The notes: generated from the sequence alone by a model not told the origin. A stretch of DNA of 64,000 bases from Nocardioides aurantiacus (GCF_003752505.1 NZ_RKHO01000001.1:1860001-1924000); one strand, 5' to 3'; positions 26,092-34,382 are shown, counted from the stretch's first letter. Numbers and translations are program-made.

Positions 26092-26096
26092 CCTAG
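25095..26096 (+). CDS. IS481-family transposase
   Basis: A 333-residue protein starting at GTG 25095, with an AGGAGG-type ribosome-binding site (ACCAGGAGGTC) before it. An N-terminal helix-turn-helix (AAERYDVSWKTARKWAERYRAEG, residues of about 33-56) and a second HTH (GPVEIGDRLAMPSSTVHAVL) bind the ends. The rve-type core has Asp144 (LLHVDVKKLG), Asp238 (VLSDNGS) and Glu274 (NGKIERFH), a DD35E set, followed by HRPHSAIG. All catalytic residues are present, so the enzyme should be active. The reading frame runs through the right inverted repeat and its TAG stop lies in the duplicated target DNA. Confidence 0.95.
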   Translation: MSHATHANAALTPRARLRLARLIVEHGWPPARAAERYDVSWKTARKWAERYRAEGPAGMSDRSSAPHRQPNRTPAPVVRKIVHLRWKQRLGPVEIGDRLAMPSSTVHAVLVRCRINRLTHIDRATGEPIRRYEHERPGDLLHVDVKKLGKVPDGGGWRYVGRQQGEKNRAATPGKPRNKYRGPLIGTCYLHTVIDDHSRVAYVEAHDDETKETATQVLRNAVAWFAERGVIVQRVLSDNGSCYKSHLWRDTCAELGITPKKTRPYRPQTNGKIERFHRTLAEGWAFKKFYNSESARLAALPGWVHEYNHHRPHSAIGKRSPISRLDNLAGHHT

Positions 26097-26097
26097 C
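26092..26097. repeat. Right target-site duplication of the IS481-family element
   Basis: CCTAGC, identical to 24967-24972. Its TAG (26094-26096) is the in-frame stop codon of the transposase, so target choice determines where translation ends. Confidence 0.9.
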
Positions 26098-26627
26098 CTG
26101 CGTCGCGTCTACTCCCCCTGTGAACTTCTCGGGTTCGAGGAGTTGCTCGTCGCCGCCCTGCGGGGATACGCCGCAGCCATCGCAATGCAGTCTCACCGCG
26201 ACGACCCGTTCGCCTACGCAGACCGGGTCGCCGACCTGACCCGGCCCGAGGCCGGAGACTCCCCCACCGTCTGGACGTCGCGGCTGCCTGCGCTGCTGCA
26301 CCAGTACGCCGACCACATCCCCTCAGCAGAATGTGACTTCGTAGGAGTCGCCCCCGGAGACCACCCCTGCTGGGAGGACGCGCAGGGTCGTGTCGTAATC
26401 GACGTGCTGACCACCCTGACCATGACCGAACTCGCCCCCGGTGAGAGCGAGCACCAGGTCCACGTCACGTCACGCAGCGGCAGGCACCAGTTCGGTGACC
26501 GTTTTTTCGGCGTGCGTCACATCGTGCTCGACGCCCCCTACGAGGGGTCGTGGTGTCCAGCAGACGGCGACCCTGAGCCGCTGTTCCTGTGCGACCTCAA
26601 CGACGCGGCGGTCAGGGGTGGGTTCGC

Positions 26628-27269
26628 GTGAGCGCCGCTAGCAAGTCGCGTGCCGCGTTCGCTGCGGCAGGTCTGCCCGTCCCCATCTACAAGGGCCCTG
26701 CCCCGGCGACGGTCGACCACACCGTGTGGGACACCCGCATCGGTGTGCTCACTCACCGGGTCATCGGAGAGGTGGCCCCACACGCTCAGAACATCCCGGA
26801 CGTGACCGGGACGGTCATGGCCGACCTGGTGCGCAGCACCGTCGCGCGGGTAGTCGCTGACCGGACCCTGGGCAGGTTGGACCGGGCACGCATCCGTGTG
26901 ACCGGTCTGACCGTCCAGTACGTCCGCGAGTACCTGCCCCCACTTGGGGTGGATTTCCTCGGCACGGAACTGGCCGCCGGTGGGGGCCGGGTCGACCTGG
27001 CCTGGTACCACCCTGCGGTCGGGGTGTGGTTCGACGAGTTGAAGACCTGGCGGCACGCCCGGGCAGGTCTCGACACCGAAACCTGGGTTCAGGTTCGCCG
27101 CTACCTCGACGCGGGCAAGACGACGTTCGGTGACGCGTTCGTCGGCGTCCGGCTGCTCACCCTGGGCAACCGCCGTGCCTGCATCACCATCACCAGTAAC
27201 GGGTTGATTGAGGACCTGCACACCTCCCCGCTCGCGCCAGCGCGGCTCCACCTGAGGGGTGTCGCATGA
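26628..27269 (+). CDS. PD-(D/E)XK nuclease, TnsA-like subunit of the transposition module
   Basis: GTG 26628 overlaps the previous stop (GTGA). The 213-residue protein has a helical N-terminal half. Its restriction-endonuclease-like core has GGGRVDLAWYHP (Asp123), VGVWFDELKTWR (Glu137, Lys139) and ETWVQVRRYLDAG (Gln155), the D-ExK-Q signature of Mg-dependent nucleases, followed by FVGVRLLTLGNR. Set directly before a DDE transposase and an AAA+ ATPase, it most likely cuts the 5' ends of the transposon, as TnsA does in Tn7. Primary sequence similarity to classical TnsA is not evident, so this may be a distinct nuclease type filling that role. Confidence 0.7.
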   Translation: MSAASKSRAAFAAAGLPVPIYKGPAPATVDHTVWDTRIGVLTHRVIGEVAPHAQNIPDVTGTVMADLVRSTVARVVADRTLGRLDRARIRVTGLTVQYVREYLPPLGVDFLGTELAAGGGRVDLAWYHPAVGVWFDELKTWRHARAGLDTETWVQVRRYLDAGKTTFGDAFVGVRLLTLGNRRACITITSNGLIEDLHTSPLAPARLHLRGVA

Positions 27270-28981
27270 CCGGCTCGCGCACCCTCAAGCGTCGCGAACC
27301 GGCCACGGTGACGGACGACAACACCGCCCTAAAGCGGCTGTCGATGTCGGACAAGCACGCCGTGGTTCAGCAGGTCCGTCGTCTTGGCGCGGGCCAGCGG
27401 GCCCTCGGCTCACACGTCAAGGTGGTCGCCGGTCGGCACGGCATCTCACCGAAGACGGTGTACCGGTGGATGAACGACCCCCGCTTCGCCACCGACACCA
27501 CCCCCAGCCCGTCGACTCGCGGACGGTTCGAGGTGACCACCAACCACCTGGCGGTGCTCGCGCACGAGCAGTGCATCTACACCGCCTGGTTGACGATGCA
27601 CGAGGCCGGGCTCATCGACTGCTCGTACAGGACGTTCACGCGAGCCCTTCAGGAGCGGACCGACCCCGCTCTGGTGGCTGCTGCGCTGCACGGGTTCAAG
27701 GGGTTGGTCAACAACCGCCTGTACTTGAAGTGGAACCCCCCGCACCGGTGCCATACGCACCACGTCGACCACACCGAATTTGACCTGTGGGTGTGGCCCA
27801 GCCACAAGCACCGGTCTCCCGTTCGTCCCCATGTGACGGTCATCGTCGACGGGTACTCCTCCCTCATTCACGCGGTGCCGTGGGTCGGGGACATCAACGG
27901 CGACATGGTTGCCGCTGCCCTGGCCGACGCGGCGGTCGAGCACGACTACATGGGCACCCCTGTGGGCGGGCAGCCTGAGCAGGTCGTCCTGGACAACGCG
28001 GCGGCACACTTCGGCCCCTCGATGCGCGACGGCATCGAACGGGTCGGGTGGATTCCCGCTCCGACCGCCTCGTACTCGTCGTGGCAGAACGGCAAGGCCG
28101 AGCGTTCCATCGGGCTCCTCAACGAACGGCTCTCGAACCGTGCGCCAGGGGCCACCAAGTCCGGCACCACCCGTACCGGCGCACCCCGCAACGTCGCGAA
28201 ACTGCCCAAGGACGTGCAGCCGGGCGACGTGTGGGGGTGGAAGGCGTTCCAGCACGCACTGCAAGAGACCGTCGACGAAATCAACACCTCGATTCCGGTC
28301 CGGCGGCTCGGTGGGCTGACCCGGCTGCAGGCGTACGCCGCCGACACCACAGAACGTCGCCCCATGAAGGACTCCGAGGCGCGCATCGCGATGATGACGT
28401 CCGGGCACATCACCTACACGGCGTCCAAGAACGGCATCCACTTCCAAGGCGTCGACTACGTCGGCTCGAAACTGCAGTTCGGGAAGAAGTACCTCATCAG
28501 GTACCTGCCCACGCAGCGCGAGTTCATCGAAGTGATGGACCTCCACGACGAGCACGTGCAGCGCGCCTACGACCCGCACCGGATGCCCAAGAAGGTCTCG
28601 GACGCGTTCCACACGGAGCGGGCGCGCCAGGAACGGGACGCCCAAGCCATCGAGTTCGGTGTGCAGGCCCACCGTCGTCACCTGGCGGCGGTCGACAACG
28701 CCAACGTGGGCTACGGCGAAGACACCGACCCTGGCCCGACCAAGGCCGTCGACTCAGTCGACCGGTCACACGGCGACCGAGCCGTCCCCAAGACCAGCCG
28801 CCGGAAAGCAGCGAAATTGCCCCGCATCCCGGCCACCCCGCAACCCAAGGACACCGTCACCTCCAGCGCCCGCTCCCGCCTCGAACGGGCCTACGGCCAG
28901 GGGCTCAACGGCCCCACCGCCACAGCCGACAACGACACCCCACCCACCCCCACCGACCACAGCAAGGAGCCCCAGCGGTGA
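27266..28981 (+). CDS. DDE transposase, TnsB/MuA-like
   Basis: ATG 27266 overlaps the nuclease stop by four bases. In the 571-residue protein an N-terminal HTH (VAGRHGISPKTVYRWMNDPRF, residues of about 54-74) precedes a catalytic core with Asp168 (HHVDHTEFDL), Asp243 (QVVLDNAAAHFG) and Glu279 (NGKAERSIGLLNERL). The last two are separated by 35 residues, the DD35E spacing of retroviral-type integrases. A Mu-type C-terminal beta-barrel region follows (GIHFQGVDYVGSKLQFGKKYLIRYLP) and then a basic, Pro-rich tail that could contact the ATPase. It should join the transposon 3' ends to target DNA. Confidence 0.9.
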   Translation: MTGSRTLKRREPATVTDDNTALKRLSMSDKHAVVQQVRRLGAGQRALGSHVKVVAGRHGISPKTVYRWMNDPRFATDTTPSPSTRGRFEVTTNHLAVLAHEQCIYTAWLTMHEAGLIDCSYRTFTRALQERTDPALVAAALHGFKGLVNNRLYLKWNPPHRCHTHHVDHTEFDLWVWPSHKHRSPVRPHVTVIVDGYSSLIHAVPWVGDINGDMVAAALADAAVEHDYMGTPVGGQPEQVVLDNAAAHFGPSMRDGIERVGWIPAPTASYSSWQNGKAERSIGLLNERLSNRAPGATKSGTTRTGAPRNVAKLPKDVQPGDVWGWKAFQHALQETVDEINTSIPVRRLGGLTRLQAYAADTTERRPMKDSEARIAMMTSGHITYTASKNGIHFQGVDYVGSKLQFGKKYLIRYLPTQREFIEVMDLHDEHVQRAYDPHRMPKKVSDAFHTERARQERDAQAIEFGVQAHRRHLAAVDNANVGYGEDTDPGPTKAVDSVDRSHGDRAVPKTSRRKAAKLPRIPATPQPKDTVTSSARSRLERAYGQGLNGPTATADNDTPPTPTDHSKEPQR

Positions 28982-29745
28982 TGCCCAACCCTGACCAGCC
29001 ACTCTCACTAGGCCTCGAAACCGAACTAGCCGAAACCGAGTTCTTCCGCGACGGAGTCCTAAAAGCACGCGGGGTCCTCAACGTCAACGGCATCCTCGCC
29101 ATCGACGGCGTACCGGGAACGGGCAAGACCACCTGCGCCCGCTACGTCGCCCAAACCTGCGAACGCCCGGCAGCGCTGGTGCGGATGAGCCACCGTCCCG
29201 CACCCCTGGAACTACTGCGCCGCACCCACCTCGCGGTCACCGGAAGGCGGCCCGGGAAGCGCGACACCCGGTTCCAGTTGCAGAACGACCTGCTGGAGTT
29301 CCTCTGCGACTGGAACGGCGTCCTCATCGTCGACGAGTTGCAGAACTCCGAAGCCAACGCCATGCGCGAACTCACCTGGCTCTACGAAGAAGCCGACCAC
29401 GACTTCGGTCTCATCGTCGTCGGCACCGACGTGCTCAACGCCGTCCTGAAGTATCCCCAGTTGCACAGCCGCATCATGGGCGACCACACCTTCGGCACCC
29501 TGCGCGGAACCGACCTCATCACCGCCGTCCGCTCCCTCGACCGCCGGTTCGCCGACGCCCACACAAGCGCGCTGGCCGACCACAACGAAGCGTCCTGCGC
29601 CGGGCTTCTCCGCCGCTGGGTGCACACCGTGCGGTGGCTCAACTCGTTCAACATCACCGACACGGTCACCGCCGACGACCTCGCCGACGTACGAGGCATG
29701 CTGCCCGCCCTAGCCGACGACGACTACTACGAGGACGTCGCATGA
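28981..29745 (+). CDS. AAA+ ATPase, TnsC/MuB-like target regulator
   Basis: ATG 28981 shares a base with the transposase stop (TGATG). The 254-residue protein has a Walker A motif DGVPGTGKTT (residues 42-51), Walker B GVLIVDELQN (113-122) and a sensor-1-like LIVVGTD (144-150). It closely follows the TniB/TnsC layout. In related systems this ATPase forms filaments on DNA and passes target information to the transposase. It is translationally coupled on both sides. Confidence 0.9.
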   Translation: MPNPDQPLSLGLETELAETEFFRDGVLKARGVLNVNGILAIDGVPGTGKTTCARYVAQTCERPAALVRMSHRPAPLELLRRTHLAVTGRRPGKRDTRFQLQNDLLEFLCDWNGVLIVDELQNSEANAMRELTWLYEEADHDFGLIVVGTDVLNAVLKYPQLHSRIMGDHTFGTLRGTDLITAVRSLDRRFADAHTSALADHNEASCAGLLRRWVHTVRWLNSFNITDTVTADDLADVRGMLPALADDDYYEDVA

Positions 29746-31016
29746 CGCTGACCCTGACCCCGCTCCCCGCGAACGTTTCAGCCAGGTCGCTCCTGCCCAA
29801 CACCGACCCCGCCACCGGCATCGTCACCGCCACAGGGCGACCCACACGCCACGCCTGGGCGATAGGGCAAACCATCCTCGCCGCCATGGGCATCCGGCTC
29901 GACCTCACCGGGTCCGGACGCAGGCACGGCCAGAACCTCGAACTGCTCCAAGCCTGGCTCGACGCATACCGCGTCCGTGTCCTCGTCATCCGGCACGCCA
30001 CCAACATCCACGACTACAACCTGCTCAACGACCTCGTCCACGTCACCGCCGCGACCGGCACCGACCTCGCCCTCACCTGCGACGACACCGGAGGGTCCCA
30101 ACTCGCCGACTGGGTCGACTTGCGCGGAGGCAGCATCGACCCCGACTTCGCGCCGCTACAAGCACGCCTCGCCGCAGTCACCCGCCCCAGCCTGGGCCCC
30201 GGCGTCGATAACGCAGCCGACACCCTGGGCACCGGGCAGCCTGACGATTCGGACGCCGACTTCCCCGTCTTCCTGCCCCGCGTCGACTTCTACGCCTTCC
30301 GCGCCCGCTGCCGCGACCTCCTCACCCCCGCGCAACACCAACAGGTCGACGACCACTACAGGACCGTCTTCAAGGCCGTCGCCGACGACCCCTTCGCCAC
30401 CAACGAAGAAGCCACCACCAGGTTCAGCGAACTCGTCGCCGCCACCTCCCACGTCGGCAAAGCCCTCGTGACGGCACGCGCCGCACAAGCCGCCATGTTC
30501 ACCCACGGCATCCTGTTCAAGGTCAACCTCGACTACTTCCTTAACGCCATCAACGACGTCGAAAACCGACGCCTCACCCCAGCCGAAGTCCGCGCGCTCC
30601 GCGCCTACCGCACACCCTGGCGAGCCGCCGCAGTCATCCTCCGAGACGCCGACCTCACCCGCGACCACGTCACCGCACTCACCGTTGCCCACGTCACCCC
30701 CGACGGTGACCTGACCGGCGTCCGCCACGCCCCGATGCACCCCGGCGCCCGCGTCTACCTGCGCGCCCAGCGCACGTTCCGGCTCATCCAGGGCGCAGAA
30801 CCCGGCTCACCCCTGCTGACCGAATCCAACCGCTCCATCGTCCAAGCACAACGCCGCGCCGCAGTCGACCTCAACCTGCCCAACGTCAAGAACCACGAGC
30901 CCTCTAACACCACACGCTCCGACCGCTGGCAACAGAACCTTGGCGTCGCGCTCCTCCCCCTCCGAACCGCCCACATACCCGACCCCGCAACCACCAAAAC
31001 CGGAGCACCCCAATGA
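29742..31016 (+). CDS. 424-residue protein of unknown function, candidate target-selection subunit
   Basis: ATG 29742 overlaps the ATPase stop by four bases. The N-terminal part (residues 1-130) contains TRHAWAIGQTILAAMGIRLD, LVIRHATNIHDYNLLNDLVHV and GTDLALTCDDTGGSQL, which looks like an alpha/beta domain. The C-terminal part is helical: RLTPAEVRALRAYRTPWRAAAVIL, DADLTRDHVTALTVAHVTPDG and VYLRAQRTFRLIQGAEPGS. This has the cadence of a tyrosine-recombinase-like helical fold but no R-H-R-Y catalytic set that I can identify. Its position corresponds to TnsD/TniQ in known systems, so a role in choosing the target is the natural hypothesis. It lacks the zinc fingers of TniQ. Confidence 0.6.
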   Translation: MTLTLTPLPANVSARSLLPNTDPATGIVTATGRPTRHAWAIGQTILAAMGIRLDLTGSGRRHGQNLELLQAWLDAYRVRVLVIRHATNIHDYNLLNDLVHVTAATGTDLALTCDDTGGSQLADWVDLRGGSIDPDFAPLQARLAAVTRPSLGPGVDNAADTLGTGQPDDSDADFPVFLPRVDFYAFRARCRDLLTPAQHQQVDDHYRTVFKAVADDPFATNEEATTRFSELVAATSHVGKALVTARAAQAAMFTHGILFKVNLDYFLNAINDVENRRLTPAEVRALRAYRTPWRAAAVILRDADLTRDHVTALTVAHVTPDGDLTGVRHAPMHPGARVYLRAQRTFRLIQGAEPGSPLLTESNRSIVQAQRRAAVDLNLPNVKNHEPSNTTRSDRWQQNLGVALLPLRTAHIPDPATTKTGAPQ

Positions 31017-31705
31017 CCAGCAACCGCGTCCGCTACGCCAACGGCAACAGGGTCCGCGACCGCCTCCTCGAAATGCGCATCAGCGTACGAGAACTCGCCC
31101 GCCGCAGCGGCACCAGCGAAACCACCGTCCGCGCCATCCTGCACCGCAACGAAATCAGCGGCAGCACCCAACTCGCAGACATCTACCGCATGCTCGACAC
31201 CCTCAGCCTCGACCCAGGTGACCTGCTCGACCCGACCACACCTGACGAACCCGACGACACACCAACCGACGACACGCAAACACTCGCCGCGCTGCTCGCA
31301 ACCGAAAAGACGATGCACGCCCCAGAGCGACTCGCCACCGCGCTCGGCTGGACCCTCGACCGCCTCTACATCACCCTTACCGACCTCGACGCACACCTGC
31401 GCGCCGTAGGCCTGCGCATCCACCGAAATAGAATGGGCATCACCATCCGCCCCGCCGACGACCGCGCCCAGCAGGCATCACAACGCCTCGCCCACCTCCA
31501 CGACCACGAAGATGGCATTCACCAAGGCACGGCCCGCGTCCTCTACACCGTCTACACCGGCACTATGTCCGCCCGCGAAACCCGCAAGGACCAGCAGTTC
31601 CACCTAGGAGCGCTCAAGAACCGGGGAGCCATCACCTTCGGCACCGGAAGCGGCAACCGCTTCACGCTCACCGACGACACCGCCTACGCCTTCGACGTTG
31701 ACTAG
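31013..31705 (+). CDS. XRE-type HTH protein ending the transposition operon
   Basis: ATG 31013 overlaps the previous stop. The 230-residue protein has an N-terminal XRE helix-turn-helix (VRDRLLEMRISVRELARRSGTSETTVRAIL), a Thr/Asp/Pro-rich linker, and a C-terminal pair of winged-helix-like segments (APERLATALGWTLDRLYITLTDL and QFHLGALKNRGAITFGTG). It may be the regulator that binds the phased hexamers upstream of the operon, or a DNA-binding target selector. These options cannot be separated by sequence alone. Confidence 0.75.
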   Translation: MTSNRVRYANGNRVRDRLLEMRISVRELARRSGTSETTVRAILHRNEISGSTQLADIYRMLDTLSLDPGDLLDPTTPDEPDDTPTDDTQTLAALLATEKTMHAPERLATALGWTLDRLYITLTDLDAHLRAVGLRIHRNRMGITIRPADDRAQQASQRLAHLHDHEDGIHQGTARVLYTVYTGTMSARETRKDQQFHLGALKNRGAITFGTGSGNRFTLTDDTAYAFDVD

Positions 31706-31847
31706 CCGTCGTACACCGCCCGGGTTAGGAATGTGGGCACCGGTCACGCCACCACCTTCCGACCACCTCAACGTCGGGAACAGGAGCAGGTGTTGGCGGG
31801 AGACTGGCGTCCTCCCCCGCACTCCTGGCCTATTCACCAGGTCGCAT

Positions 31848-32501
31848 TCACCGCCGGAGCGCGCCTCTCAACCATCTGTGGGTTCTGTGCACTCCTGTGC
31901 GCCTACGACGCGAGAAACGGCCCTCCCGACTGCGTCGGCGTCGCACGTCGCGTGGAGGAGCCTGGTCCGCCACAGCCTCAACGGCTCGGTCAAGTGCCTC
32001 TCGGGCGGCATGGATGGCATCGACCATCTGCTCACCCTCATCGGGCATCAATTGCCGCTCGCCTCGAAGCCGCCAGACAGATACCTCGGCCATCGTCATT
32101 TGAGCGCTGGCTCCTCGAAGTAGGCCCATCTGCTGTTGTTCACTGGCACCGGTGATGCGCCGGATGAGCCAATCTGTCTTGACGCGGACCCGTGCGTAAT
32201 CGCCGGTGGCGGCAGCAACCCGCGTCTTCTGCTCTTCGCGAGCCTCAAGGAGACGGTGCGGGTCAGCCGAACTATTCCGGGCAGACACCAACACCTCGAT
32301 ACGTACAGCCTCGACAAGTCGTTGCTCGGGGTCTGGAAGTTCGAAAGCAACTATCTCGCCAAGTTGCCGCACGTCCTTTTCCCAGCGGTCCTCAAACCGC
32401 TTTTGTGACTCGACCCTCGGCACAACACGCAATTGAACAAAAGAGGTCGCCGCCAGCGTTCCCCCGGCAGTCAGGACGTATGGAAGGACCTCTTGCAACA
32501 T
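31848..32501 (-). CDS. Membrane-anchored hypothetical protein
   Basis: A 217-residue protein with an N-terminal hydrophobic anchor (LPYVLTAGGTLAATSFVQL), then a long charged helical cytoplasmic part: RFEDRWEKDVRQLGEIVAFEL, LLEAREEQKTRVAAATGDYARVRVK and DEGEQMVDAIHAAREALDRAVEAV. The C-terminus is very arginine-rich. No family was recognised. It is convergent with the transposition operon and could be cargo of that element. Confidence 0.65.
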   Translation of the reverse strand: MLQEVLPYVLTAGGTLAATSFVQLRVVPRVESQKRFEDRWEKDVRQLGEIVAFELPDPEQRLVEAVRIEVLVSARNSSADPHRLLEAREEQKTRVAAATGDYARVRVKTDWLIRRITGASEQQQMGLLRGASAQMTMAEVSVWRLRGERQLMPDEGEQMVDAIHAAREALDRAVEAVADQAPPRDVRRRRSREGRFSRRRRTGVHRTHRWLRGALRR

Positions 32502-32761
32502 GCGTGAAGTCTTCCTGCTGCCACCGACAGTCTGGCCGCCGGGCGCAGGTAGGCGCAGTCGCGGCAGGGAGATGCACTTCCGGGACCACGGCCAAGACCA
32601 CCAAGCCGACGCAGTCGGAGTCAGACACCCATCCGACCCGAGACACCGCCGGAGCGATGTTCACCGTCGCAGTGAGCCTCGCCCGACGACACCGCCTGGA
32701 GCGACCGTTACCCCCTACACACGACTCACGCCTCACCGCCCGCCCGAGGCGGCGACACCGC

Positions 32762-33724
32762 TCATCGCCAGTTGAAGTTGCCCCCACGCCCCCACGCCCC
32801 GAACTGCTGAGTCAACGCCCGCTCACGAGAGGCGCGCACATCCATAGGCGGGTACAAAAACTGCGCCTTGTACTCGTCCCGAGAGATCAACCGCAGCGCA
32901 TACTTCTCCCGCAAATCGTCCGCGCGAACCGCCTGCCGCCGCCCCTCCGCCATAGCCGTCTCCAGCGCCCGCCGTTCACGGTCATACCCGGGGTTGCCCG
33001 GCACCCCGGCGCACTGCGCCTCCAACGACTGCAACCCCGAGTCACCTTGCACCATCACCAGCCTGACCCGAGCGTCGTGCAAATCATTCTCGGCCTCCGC
33101 CAACTCGCGCGCGTGACCGCGCCCGAGTGCGGCCTCAGCCCGCCGCCACGCGTACGCCTGCTCCGCAGCACCCAACATCTCGACCTGCGTAGCCCATAAA
33201 TGACCTTGTCCCCTGTGCGGCACCCGCCCCTCGAACCCTGTCTCGCGCCCCGTCAGCCACAAGTCCGACTTCGCGAACGCCTTCGCAGCCAAGGTTGGGA
33301 ACTCCGAAGCGGCCTTTGCCTCTTCCGCCGTCATGGCACCGCTCCGCACCTCGCCCAAGATGAACGCCGCGCGGTCCCGAAGCCTCTGTCCCTCCGTCAA
33401 TGCCACCCGCAACGCCACCGACTCATCCGGGTCGTCAACGAAGAATTCCTCCTCTTCCGCGAGCGCCTCGCGGAGCCGGTCAGACAACTCCCTACGCCCG
33501 TCAGGAGTTGACGCGAACTGAGCCATCGCATCGGCCACCCCGCACTCCGCCCGCAACACCCGACGCTGCACCGCCACCCTCAGGCAACCGCGCTCCGTCA
33601 GCGGCGACGACTCAGCCAACGCGACCGCGTCGTCAACTCGTTCCCACGCCCTATCCAGCGACACGCGCGCATGCGCCACACACCGCTGACCACCCTCACT
33701 TCGAGCACGACACATACCCGTCAC
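32762..33724 (-). CDS. Hypothetical soluble helical protein
   Basis: A 320-residue, highly helical and charged protein whose start at 33724 reads MTGMCRARSEGGQRCVAHARVSL. The C-R-x-x-x-x-G-G-x-R-C arrangement is a motif I associate with mobile-element proteins of actinomycetes and may bind metal. Downstream helices include RELSDRLREALAEEEEFFVDD and GHARELAEAENDLHDARVRLV. Function unknown; likely accessory cargo. Confidence 0.65.
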   Translation of the reverse strand: MTGMCRARSEGGQRCVAHARVSLDRAWERVDDAVALAESSPLTERGCLRVAVQRRVLRAECGVADAMAQFASTPDGRRELSDRLREALAEEEEFFVDDPDESVALRVALTEGQRLRDRAAFILGEVRSGAMTAEEAKAASEFPTLAAKAFAKSDLWLTGRETGFEGRVPHRGQGHLWATQVEMLGAAEQAYAWRRAEAALGRGHARELAEAENDLHDARVRLVMVQGDSGLQSLEAQCAGVPGNPGYDRERRALETAMAEGRRQAVRADDLREKYALRLISRDEYKAQFLYPPMDVRASRERALTQQFGAWGRGGNFNWR

Positions 33725-33886
33725 ACCGTCCCTTCGACTCAGGACGGCACTAACGGATGCGACGGCTTCCCAGGCCCGGGAAGCCGGTCAGCCCAGAACC
33801 AACACATCTGATACCAGGCCTCTGTCGAAGCGGAGTTCAGTCAGACTGACCAGACAGCGGCCACCCTGATCCGAGTCGCACTTGAC

Positions 33887-34382
33887 GTGCAGCGACTGCC
33901 GTATCGCTGGCCCGCGCCGCCCGATGCGGCGAGCACCGAGATCGCCGGTGCAGGCACATGCGCGGGCAAGCATGCACTGCTCGCCGAGCGCCTCGAAGAA
34001 GTAGGCCTAGCCAGCGCTCCACTGCTTGTAGTGGGCCCGCTCGCGCCCCCTATATGGCAAGACCTCGCTGGCGAGGCCGAAGAACTGATGGAAGTGCACA
34101 AATGCCTCACGGCCCTCACCCCGTGGGCCGGGCCGCTCATCGTGGACGTCACTTGGCATCCACCCGCCGTCGCCGCTGGACTACCTGGCATGCCCAATCC
34201 TTGGGACGGGAGCAGTAACATCCCCACCGCCATCACGGCCACCGGGCCTGGGTATGCAATCGATCGCACCAGGCTTCGCGAATACAAAAGAGAAGTTGCG
34301 GGACAGGATGTACACCCGACAGCAACGCGAACGCCGCGACCGCATCCTTACCGAAATTGCAATACGAGCCACCACGTTCTAA
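33887..34382 (+). pseudogene. Frameshifted gene of a conserved actinobacterial family
   Basis: From GTG 33887 the frame gives QRLPYRWPAPPDA, GTCAGKHALLAERLEEVGL, PLLVVGPLAPPIW, EVHKCLTALTPWAGPLIVDVTWHPP and AAGLPGMPNPWDGSS, a coherent globular protein. It has a Cys in GTCAGKH, a His in EVHKC and an Asp in VDVTWHP that recall a transglutaminase-like triad. At the A4 run near 34286-34289 the frame slips: deleting one A restores KEKLRDRMY and a natural helical end that stops at 34382. The N-terminus also starts abruptly after a stop, so the gene may be truncated at both ends. Confidence 0.65.

Larger units (their letters stand above)
24892..26631 (+). pseudogene. 204-residue gene interrupted by the IS481-family element
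   Basis: ATG 24892 opens MTITHRADARSNTVHP and reads in frame to the left target duplication (AGC at 24970-24972). Removing the element and one 6-base duplication joins this exactly in frame to 26098 (LRRVYSPCELLGFEELLVAAL) and on to the stop at 26629-26631. The restored protein has 204 residues and includes DSPTVWTSRLPALLHQYADHI, CWEDAQGRVVIDVL and RFFGVRHIVLDAPYEGSWC. Its stop overlaps the nuclease gene's GTG, so it was an operon member. A truncated C-terminal product may still be made from TTG/GTG starts downstream of the element. Function unknown. Confidence 0.8.

Noticed and set aside
27446-28681. 411-codon minus-strand frame opposite the DDE transposase
   Set aside because: Complement of a clear transposase with an intact DD35E set; Val/Arg/Gly-rich shadow.
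22800-31705. CRISPR-associated transposon
   Set aside because: No Cas gene or repeat array is visible near the TnsB/TnsC-like genes.
31706-31790. Possible right end of the transposon with an inverted copy of the GAAGGT motif
   Set aside because: One GAAGGT and one GACGTT occur on the minus strand, but the spacing differs from the left cluster and no terminal TGT/ACA repeat pair could be matched.
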